This document shows, piece after piece, positions 1-5,287 of a stretch of 7,473 nt of DNA (within the stretch, counting starts at the first letter, position 1; each line of letters begins with the position of its first letter). The position numbers were made by a program, and so were the translations under genes. The DNA is from Anaerolineales bacterium (GTDB lineage: Bacteria > Chloroflexota > Anaerolineae > Anaerolineales > Villigracilaceae): the NCBI GenBank assembly GCA_025056515.1, contig JANWWB010000358.1, forward strand, positions 1 through 7,473, in the 5' to 3' direction. Below the pieces are notes generated by a model. That model did no database searches, was not told where the DNA came from, and saw only the letters and a program-made list of their open reading frames with translations.

Positions 1-434
1 AAAGCGAGGGCGGCAAATCCATCTAGGACGGCCTTAATCGCCAATAATTCATAATTCCCGGTCAACCCATCTTGAATGGAGCCGAGGATAGTCATCGGGC
101 CAACGCAAAACAGCAACGAGGCGGTTAGAAAACCCTGTACAAAGCGGTTGGTGTCTCCCTGGCGATTGAAACGCTGTTCCAGTCGACGTCCCAAGGCTTG
201 CAACCCAGCTTCGATTTGCCACCATTCTCCTAGCAGGCCGCCCAAGAGCAAGCTTCCTAATACAACGATGGGGTTGCCTGTCTGGATAAACATCTTGATA
301 CCCATCGCAGCAGTAAACAATCCCAAACCAGCTGTGATGGTTTGCTTCAAACGTTGGGGGACACGCGCCCCAAGAAGGAGTCCCAAGATACCGCCCACTA
401 GGACGGTAGCGATGTTGATCAAGGTCCCGGTCAT
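1..434 (-). CDS. DUF554 family membrane protein (YqgA/YdfK-like), 3' end cut by the window edge
   Basis: The first 144 codons are present; the C-terminus lies beyond base 1. The protein begins MTGTLINIATVLVGG and continues with Gly-rich hydrophobic segments at about residues 4-23, 35-50, 56-72 and 104-125. Family signatures include the GTLIN start, a LGGLLGE stretch near residues 64-70, LLFCVGPMTILGSIQDGL at about 107-124, and KAVLDG near 134-139. This matches DUF554 proteins, which are inner-membrane proteins of about 230 residues with no established function. The ATG overlaps the stop of the upstream adenosyltransferase gene (ATGA, bases 431-434), and no convincing Shine-Dalgarno precedes it, so translation is probably coupled. 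The family call is firm. A transport role is often supposed for such proteins, but nothing here shows it. Confidence 0.88.
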   Translation of the reverse strand, partial: MTGTLINIATVLVGGILGLLLGARVPQRLKQTITAGLGLFTAAMGIKMFIQTGNPIVVLGSLLLGGLLGEWWQIEAGLQALGRRLEQRFNRQGDTNRFVQGFLTASLLFCVGPMTILGSIQDGLTGNYELLAIKAVLDGFAALA

Positions 435-976
435 GGTTTCGCTAATGAGGTCTGCTTCCCTGCTCGTTGATTTTCACTTAGTTCGAAGAGGAAGCATACA
501 GAGGACAGACGGTTAAGGTAAGCTATCAGCATTGGATTGGTGAGTTCTCCATTTTGAACCAAAGCGACCACCCGACGCTCGGCACGTCGGACGATTGTGC
601 GCGCCAAAGCAAAAGCAGCGCCTGCTACCGTATCGCCTGGCAGGATGAATTCCCTCGGCGGGATCACCTCGGCCTCCAAGGCTTGCGCCTGTGCTTCTAA
701 CCACTCCAAACGCGTTGGGTCTAGGGTGCGAAAGCGGGCGGCCTGTTCAGGGGTTGCGGCCACCTCGGTCATCAGGGCATACAGGTCGCGCTGAATTTGG
801 GCGAGCGCCTCACGTGTCGACTCAGATTCTGTCAACGCTCGCGCCAATCCGAGGGCTGCTGAGGCCTCATCCAAGTCGCCGAGCGCTTCAAGACGGGGAT
901 GAAATTTTGGGAAACGTCCCTCTCCAAGGAGACCGGTATAGCCATTATCTCCAGTGCGGGTGTAAAAAGGCGTCAT
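431..976 (-). CDS. PduO-type cob(I)alamin adenosyltransferase
   Basis: A 181-residue cytoplasmic enzyme predicted to transfer the adenosyl group of ATP to cob(I)alamin, giving adenosylcobalamin and triphosphate; family members are trimers. The N-terminal ATP-binding loop is visible as YTRTGDNGYTGLLGEGR (residues 5-21). Compared from memory with the Lactobacillus reuteri PduO enzyme (Asp35, Phe112, Arg128, Arg132), the equivalents are Asp36, Phe110, Arg126 and Arg130, with the same Phe-to-Arg spacing. The RRAER signature (130-134) and YLNRLS (153-158) follow. In LNRLS the usual following Asp is Ser159, a mild deviation. Length is normal for a stand-alone PduO domain. The ATG at 976 sits 7 nt after a perfect TATAAT, so the message is probably leaderless. 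It is followed by, and overlaps, the DUF554 gene. No cobalamin synthesis or B12-dependent enzyme gene is in view, so the consuming pathway is unknown. Confidence 0.93.
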   Translation of the reverse strand: MTPFYTRTGDNGYTGLLGEGRFPKFHPRLEALGDLDEASAALGLARALTESESTREALAQIQRDLYALMTEVAATPEQAARFRTLDPTRLEWLEAQAQALEAEVIPPREFILPGDTVAGAAFALARTIVRRAERRVVALVQNGELTNPMLIAYLNRLSSVCFLFELSENQRAGKQTSLAKP

Positions 977-983
977 AAAACGA

Positions 984-1010
984 ATTATACCGTTTTGAGA
1001 GAAAAAGCAA
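984..1010 (-). promoter_or_regulatory. Promoter of the adenosyltransferase-DUF554 unit, leaderless layout
   Basis: On the minus strand a perfect TATAAT occupies 989-984 and is followed by 7 nt (TCGTTTT) and then the ATG at 976. Transcription would start at or next to the A of the ATG, so no ribosome-binding site fits. The best -35 candidate is TTGCTT at 1010-1005 with a short 15-nt spacer, which is weak. The promoter occupies the same DNA as the plus-strand promoter. Confidence 0.65.
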
Positions 1011-1025
1011 GTTTAACGTTATAAT
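995..1025 (+). promoter_or_regulatory. Plus-strand sigma-70-type promoter upstream of the structured RNA
   Basis: TTGAGA at 995-1000 and a perfect TATAAT at 1020-1025 are separated by 19 nt, slightly longer than the ideal 17. The expected start is at about 1031-1033, only a few bases before the first strand of the long stem at 1037. There is no ATG at the leaderless position, so this promoter either makes a non-coding RNA or gives the cyclase gene a leader of about 320 nt. Confidence 0.55.
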
Positions 1026-1030
1026 GATTT

Positions 1031-1209
1031 AAGATACTCTGTTGCAAGAAGTCGAAATCTTACCCTCAGTGTCCTTGTAGGGCAGCACAACCGCCGAACT
1101 GACCTGACGCCAGGACAGCCGATCTCCTGCCAATTTAGAGATTGCTTTCTTCCTGCTTGGTCCGGGCAGGCGCCTTGCAGTGACACGCTAGCCGATCTTT
1201 TCAACAGAG
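1031..1209 (+). ncRNA. Candidate structured RNA, rod-like with internal bubble (6S-like shape) or structured cyclase leader
   Basis: The two ends of this stretch pair in nested order. 1037-1044 (CTCTGTTG) pairs perfectly with 1202-1209 (CAACAGAG). 1046-1054 (AAGAAGTCG) pairs with 1193-1201 (CGATCTTTT) with one mismatch. After a bubble (1055-1068 opposite 1187-1192), 1069-1073 (GTGTC) pairs with 1182-1186 (GACAC) and 1075-1083 with 1172-1180. Five of these pairs are G-U on the plus strand and would be A-C mismatches on the other strand, which supports plus-strand transcription. The apical part holds small hairpins: 1103-1114 (CCTG/CAGG), 1120-1144 (7 pairs, one of them G-U) and 1152-1170 (CCTGC/GCAGG). 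Length (about 180 nt), the closing stem, the central bubble and the strong promoter resemble 6S RNA, which binds the housekeeping RNA polymerase. No sequence-level 6S consensus was verified, and no U-rich terminator follows 1209. A cis-regulatory leader for the cyclase is the main alternative. Confidence 0.45.
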
Positions 1210-1351
1210 CAAGTTCATAAAAAGGCCAGAAGTGAATTCGAATGGACGCCTGAAACTGTTGAAGCACCCTCTCTAAGATGGCATATCTCTGGCTGGGACC
1301 TCAAGGTGAATGCGTCTGATCGAATCGGTGGCGCTGATGGGCAATTAACCT
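1210..1351 (+). other. Non-coding stretch between the structured RNA and the cyclase start
   Basis: I see no credible gene here. It contains the palindrome ATTCGAAT (1236-1243). It also contains CTGTTGAA (1256-1263), which is complementary to TTCAACAG (1200-1207) and could compete for the 3' strand of the upstream long stem. Inside that alternative stem AGGC (1223-1226) can pair with GCCT (1248-1251). No clear -10 box lies close to the cyclase ATG; the best pair, TTGAAG (1259-1264) and CATATC (1282-1287) with 17 nt between, is weak. Confidence 0.35.
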
Positions 1352-4138
1352 ATGAAACACTTTTTTCAGAACTTATCCACGTGGTCTTCCCATGCCCCTG
1401 CTCTTTTGACTTCTTTGTTAGCATTGGGGATGCTTGTCTTGACCCCGATTTGGGCGTTCGAATACGCGCAACAGCCCTTCCTAGGGATATTGCTTGAGCC
1501 CAACAATGTCGTTAGTAAGATTGTCAGCGATGGTTGGCCGGCGGCAGAAGCTGGTGTCTCTTGGCCGGAACGCCTGATCGCCGTGAATGGTCAACCGGTT
1601 GCTCATGTTGCTGAGATACAAGCGCTCCTCTCGCAAGTAGGTTTTCATCCCTTACTTTTGACATTTGAAGACCCGTATACGTTACAACACAAAACGCTTT
1701 CGATTACACCCATCAGGCTGCCTTTGTGGAGTTTCATCAGCCTATTTCTTGTTCCTTACCTGGTCGGGCTGGTGTTCTTGTTGATTGGTTTATGGGCGTA
1801 TCGGATTCGCGGTCAACTACGTGCCGGTCGTTCCCTATTAGTCTTCTCGGCTTCGGTCAGCTTAGCAACGACAACGTTCTTCGATATGAACACCACCCAT
1901 CATGCTGTGGAACTGTGGTCGATCAGCTTACCATTGGCTGCCAGCGCCCTCATTCACCTCTCATTGGTTTTCCCAAAAGAAATTGTGCTGTTACATCGTT
2001 GGCCTGCTACGCGCTGGATTTCATGGGTGATGTTTTTCGTCTTTGCCTTACCTTCTGTCTACGAGCTGCGTTTTCCCAGCGGCCCCCTGAACTACATTCG
2101 CACCTGGCAAGCATCGTATTTCTTTATGGCGCTTGCCATTCTTATCTTTCTGGCTGCTCTCACCTGGCGCCTGATACGCAGCTCTTCGCCAGTGATTCGC
2201 CAGCAGAGCCGTGTCATTATCTTCGGTGCCGCTCTGGCTTTGACCCCCATGATGTTATTCTATCTTTTGCCCACTGCTTTCGGTCAGACGCAAGAATTTC
2301 AACCAGCTATTTATTTTCCCTTACTGATCTTGCTCCCTTTATCGATCACGTATGCTGTGCTGCGGTATCGCTTGCTCGATGTTGATCGGGTCTTTGCGAA
2401 TACCTTATCGTACTTTCTGACCGCTGGCTTGGGCGTTCTGTCTTTCTTTGGCTTGGCCACAGCGCTTTCGGCGTTGATTAATCGTGCTATTGAACCAGAC
2501 AACTATCTGCTGGTCGCTCTCTACGTGCTTCTCTTGGTTGTTGCGCTGTCTCCGGCCCACCGTTTCACCCAACGCCTGATTGACCGGCTGTTCTACCGCC
2601 ATGCGGCAGATTACCGACGAGTTTTGAACGCTCTTGCCGGCCAGCTGGTGATCACGCCGGACCTAGACCGTGTCTTGAAATTAATAGCCGATCAGCTCGA
2701 ACAGACGTTATCTCCAGAGCGTTTTGTCGTCTATCTGTACGATGATGGTCAAACTCTCTATCTTCCCCATGCTCCTGGCACCGGCAACTTCCCCCCTTGC
2801 TCTCCTGAGGATCCACTGATTCGGTTTCTGCACAAACAACAAAAAGCTTTTTACTTTCCCGTCAACGCTACACGGCCTGTTGAACTCCAAAACTCTGAAT
2901 TTTTCAACCAAATTGATTGCATCGTCTTTGTCCCGCTTCACTATGAGGGGACAATGGTAGGCGTGCTGATGCTTGGTCAGAAACGCTCCGGTGAGCCATA
3001 TAGCCGCGACGACCTCGAGTTTCTGGAAACGGTTGCCGGTCAATGTACGCTAGCGCTCGAAAACGCCCGTTTGTTTGTCAACTTGCGTCACACCTTAGAC
3101 CAGACGTTGGAGATGAAAAACTTGATGGACGACATCTTCGCCTCGATTGCTACAGGCGTGATTACGACCGATATCGAACACAAGATTACGCTTTTCAATC
3201 GTGCCGCTGAGAGAATTCTCGGCATCCCCTTTGCTAGAGTCAGTGGAAAACCACTCTCCGAAGCGTTTCCGGTTTTGCCGGACCTATCGGAGGTGGCTTC
3301 CGAGGCTGTTGAGCGCGGGTCGGTAGTCCTATCCCGAGAAATCTGGCGGAACATTCCCCCTCGAGGTGAACTTTGTCTACGCGTCTCCTGTTCTCCCGTG
3401 CGAGATGCCTACTTTGCCACCAAGGGCGCGGCAATCGTCTTGGAAGATTTGACCGAGCGACGCAAACTAGAAGCCGAGCAAGAGCGCATTCGTCAGACCT
3501 TTGGACGAGTCGTTGCGCCACGCGTGCGCGACCGTTTGCTGGCTGCTCCCAGCAATCTGCGCCTGGATGGTACCCGCCAGCCGGCAACGATCTTGTTTGC
3601 CGATATTGCTGGTTTCTCCACCTCTAGCGAACAACTGGAGCCGGAAACCCTCTTTCGTGTACTGAATCACTACCTCTCCTTAGCCGCACAATCCGTCCTC
3701 GAAGAGGAGGGAACCTTAGACAAATTCTTGGGGGATGGTGTACTAGCCATTTGGAACGCTCCGGATCCCCAACCTGATCATGCGTTACGAGCGGTTCGCG
3801 CTGCTCTGACAATTCTGACCCGCGCCGAAGAATCCCATCGAGAGTTCACCGACACCCTTTATCACTGGAAATTCCGTATCGGAATTTCCAGCGGAGATGT
3901 GATTGTGGGGAATGTCGGCACGAATGAGTTGTTTAATTACACCGCTATCGGTGATACCGTCAACATCGCTCAGCGTCTGGAAACCCTCGCCGGACCCGGC
4001 GAAATTATGATTGACCAGACCACCTATCTCCAGGTCAAAGAACATGTTCAGGTTCAATCGTTAGAATCTGTAATGGTTAAAGGGCGCGCACATCCTGTGC
4101 AAGTTTATCGTCTCTTGGGAATGAGACAGTATGAATAA
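1352..4138 (+). CDS. Membrane-bound class IIIb adenylate cyclase with PDZ, multi-TM, GAF and PAS domains
   Basis: Predicted to make cAMP from ATP in response to extracytoplasmic and cytoplasmic signals. Layout of the 928 residues: TM1 at 15-36; a PDZ-like domain at about 40-118, outside the membrane, with GWPAAEAGV and IAVNGQPV; about nine further TM segments between 125 and 400; the RLIDRLFYRHAADYRR linker (408-423); a GAF domain at about 437-577; a PAS domain at about 590-700; a helical linker with RQTFGRVVAP; and the catalytic domain at about 740-925. Metal-binding aspartates are Asp751 (FADIAGF) and Asp795 (KFLGDG), 44 residues apart as in mammalian cyclase. The purine-selecting Lys791 is present, the partner position is Thr864 (class IIIb), and the transition-state residues Asn871 and Arg875 are intact. 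All catalytic residues lie on one chain, so it should work as a homodimer. An in-frame TAA at 1346-1348 lies just before this ATG, so no longer start exists. The next gene overlaps its end by 8 bases. Signals sensed by PDZ, GAF and PAS cannot be read from sequence. Confidence 0.92.
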   Translation: MKHFFQNLSTWSSHAPALLTSLLALGMLVLTPIWAFEYAQQPFLGILLEPNNVVSKIVSDGWPAAEAGVSWPERLIAVNGQPVAHVAEIQALLSQVGFHPLLLTFEDPYTLQHKTLSITPIRLPLWSFISLFLVPYLVGLVFLLIGLWAYRIRGQLRAGRSLLVFSASVSLATTTFFDMNTTHHAVELWSISLPLAASALIHLSLVFPKEIVLLHRWPATRWISWVMFFVFALPSVYELRFPSGPLNYIRTWQASYFFMALAILIFLAALTWRLIRSSSPVIRQQSRVIIFGAALALTPMMLFYLLPTAFGQTQEFQPAIYFPLLILLPLSITYAVLRYRLLDVDRVFANTLSYFLTAGLGVLSFFGLATALSALINRAIEPDNYLLVALYVLLLVVALSPAHRFTQRLIDRLFYRHAADYRRVLNALAGQLVITPDLDRVLKLIADQLEQTLSPERFVVYLYDDGQTLYLPHAPGTGNFPPCSPEDPLIRFLHKQQKAFYFPVNATRPVELQNSEFFNQIDCIVFVPLHYEGTMVGVLMLGQKRSGEPYSRDDLEFLETVAGQCTLALENARLFVNLRHTLDQTLEMKNLMDDIFASIATGVITTDIEHKITLFNRAAERILGIPFARVSGKPLSEAFPVLPDLSEVASEAVERGSVVLSREIWRNIPPRGELCLRVSCSPVRDAYFATKGAAIVLEDLTERRKLEAEQERIRQTFGRVVAPRVRDRLLAAPSNLRLDGTRQPATILFADIAGFSTSSEQLEPETLFRVLNHYLSLAAQSVLEEEGTLDKFLGDGVLAIWNAPDPQPDHALRAVRAALTILTRAEESHREFTDTLYHWKFRIGISSGDVIVGNVGTNELFNYTAIGDTVNIAQRLETLAGPGEIMIDQTTYLQVKEHVQVQSLESVMVKGRAHPVQVYRLLGMRQYE

Positions 4139-4757
4139 GGCTTTTCATCGCTTGATTACCCTTCAAGCTCTTGAATCGTATTTCAGCCGCTCTGCGCTTG
4201 AGGTGATCATCGCCGCCAACTTGTCCCTGGATGCTCTCTCCGGACAAATTGGTCACAATGAATATCACTTCGATGCCAATGCTTTTGAGCCGGCACGTGC
4301 GTTTATCGAAGAAAACCGCAAACAGATTCGTCCGGCGCTCGAGGAAGGAAATCTGCAGCGTGCGTGGCAAGCGTTTGGTCGTTTAACGCATACCGCCCAG
4401 GATTTTTATGCTCATAGCAATTATGTCTCTCTCTGGCTGGAGCGTTTCCCGAGCAACCAATGGCCGCCACCCGAAGCGATAGACGCTCTTGACCCATCGC
4501 TCTTGGACAGCCCGGCTTTGCGTTCGGGCAAGTTGTATTACCCCCTTGAGGCCCTCAGCTTCATCCCAAAGCTCAAAAAGTGGATTCTTCCCCTCCTCCC
4601 GCGGGATTCACACGCTTGGATGAACCTGGATAGTCCAGAACAAGGCCCTCAGTTTGCCTATGCCCTGGCTGCTGCCATTCAGCGGACACGCTATGAATAT
4701 CATCTTTCCACGGCGAACCTGCCTCCTGAGTTGTGCCAACGGTTTCACGGTTCGTAA
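4131..4757 (+). CDS. Zinc-dependent phospholipase C / Het-C-like protein, substrate unknown
   Basis: A 208-residue, mostly helical protein. Family marks are His6 near the N-terminus, AANLSLDALS at 28-37, NEYHFD at 43-48, the core LTHTAQDFYAHSNYVSLW at 85-102 and SHAWMNLDSP at 160-169. His87, Asp91 and His95 form the H-x3-D-x3-H pattern that binds zinc in the phospholipase C/S1-P1 nuclease fold and in fungal Het-C-like proteins; His6, His46 and His161 are further ligand candidates. No signal peptide or TM segment is seen, whereas classical bacterial phospholipases C are secreted, so a cytoplasmic role is likely. The ATG lies 5 bases before the cyclase stop, giving an 8-base overlap, so the two are probably translated together and may be functionally linked. 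Superfamily membership is reasonably sure. Hydrolysis of phospholipid or any other phosphodiester is inferred only. Confidence 0.72.
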   Translation: MNKAFHRLITLQALESYFSRSALEVIIAANLSLDALSGQIGHNEYHFDANAFEPARAFIEENRKQIRPALEEGNLQRAWQAFGRLTHTAQDFYAHSNYVSLWLERFPSNQWPPPEAIDALDPSLLDSPALRSGKLYYPLEALSFIPKLKKWILPLLPRDSHAWMNLDSPEQGPQFAYALAAAIQRTRYEYHLSTANLPPELCQRFHGS

Positions 4758-4827
4758 TCTACCGAGGCACCTATCTGTTTTTGGAGACATACGGTTTGCT
4801 AGGGAAGGTAACTTTCTCTCTGCGAGG

Positions 4828-4840
4828 TATAATACCCCTT
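4828..4840 (+). promoter_or_regulatory. -10 box placed for leaderless yqeY transcription
   Basis: A perfect TATAAT at 4828-4833 is followed by 7 nt (ACCCCTT) and the ATG at 4841, the same geometry as the adenosyltransferase promoter. Transcription would begin at the start codon. No good -35 element is seen at the expected position (about 4805-4810). This box decides the yqeY start: an in-frame ATG at 4733 lies upstream of the promoter and inside the preceding gene. The 83-base gap between genes holds no visible terminator hairpin, so read-through from the cyclase unit is also possible. Confidence 0.65.
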
Positions 4841-5287
4841 ATGGATACAAAAGCTAAACTCGAACAAGCCTTGAAAGAAGCGATGAAAGCCGGTGACGAT
4901 GTAACACGCCGCACCGTGCGTATGGCTCTGGCAGCCATCCGTCAATCTGAAATTGATCGACAAACCACCCTGGATGAAGCTGCTGTTTTGAACATCTTAC
5001 AAAAAGAAATCAAGACCCGTCGCGAGGCGGCCGAAGAAGCCCGTCGCGCCAACCGCCCTGACCTGATTGCAGCTGCTGAGGCAGAAATCCAAGTTCTCCA
5101 AGGCTTCTTGCCTCAAGCATTGAGCGCGGATGAACTCAATCGGCTTATCCAAGAGGTGATGGCTGAGACGGGCGCTACCTCTTTGGCCGATATGGGTAAG
5201 GTGATGAAAGTGCTCATGCCGCGCGTCGCCGGACGTCTCCCCGGCGACCAGGTCAGTAGCGCAGTGCGGAGTATGTTGCAAAAGTGA
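4841..5287 (+). CDS. yqeY: GatB/YqeY domain protein
   Basis: A 148-residue soluble helical protein of the YqeY family, which resembles the tRNA-binding tail domain of the amidotransferase subunit GatB; its own role is not established. Typical features are the N-terminal LEQALKEAMKAGDDVTRRTVRM (6-27), the basic KEIKTRREAAEEARRANRPDL (54-74), LQGFLPQALSADEL near 86-99, and the C-terminal GKVMKVLMPRVAGRLPGDQV (121-140). Length from ATG 4841 is exactly typical. The frame is open further upstream to 4733, but those 36 extra residues resemble no YqeY protein and span the promoter, so the later start is chosen. The TGA stop overlaps the GTG start of pgpH. In Bacillus, yqeY also lies near the yqfF (pgpH)-ybeY cluster, which fits this neighbourhood. 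Confidence 0.92.
   Translation: MDTKAKLEQALKEAMKAGDDVTRRTVRMALAAIRQSEIDRQTTLDEAAVLNILQKEIKTRREAAEEARRANRPDLIAAAEAEIQVLQGFLPQALSADELNRLIQEVMAETGATSLADMGKVMKVLMPRVAGRLPGDQVSSAVRSMLQK

Noticed and set aside
76..516. A 146-codon plus-strand frame opposite the DUF554 gene
   Set aside because: It is the antisense of a clear DUF554 coding sequence and shows low-complexity Pro/Arg/Ser content without any domain.
1210..1235. An intrinsic terminator for the structured RNA
   Set aside because: The bases after the stem are A-rich rather than T-rich on the plus strand, so the 3' end of the RNA is left undefined.
1019..1267. An 82-codon minus-strand open frame in the divergent intergenic region
   Set aside because: It has no recognisable domain, an Arg/Cys/Leu-rich composition typical of chance frames, and it covers the structured RNA and the plus-strand -10 box.
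977..1300. A cobalamin riboswitch ahead of the adenosyltransferase
   Set aside because: GTGTCACTGCAAGG on the minus strand drew attention, but the B12 box and other conserved segments were not found, and the promoter at 984-989 lies downstream of it, so the transcript would not include it.
1726..2385. A 219-codon frame inside the cyclase gene
   Set aside because: It is a shifted-frame shadow of the TM region, Cys/Ser/His-rich and without any recognisable motif.
4733..4840. A 36-residue N-terminal extension of YqeY from the ATG at 4733
   Set aside because: It starts inside the preceding gene, spans the TATAAT box, and YqeY proteins begin with the helix that starts at 4841.
4758..4840. A terminator between the Het-C-like gene and yqeY
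   Set aside because: No stable hairpin followed by a T-run is visible in these 83 bases.
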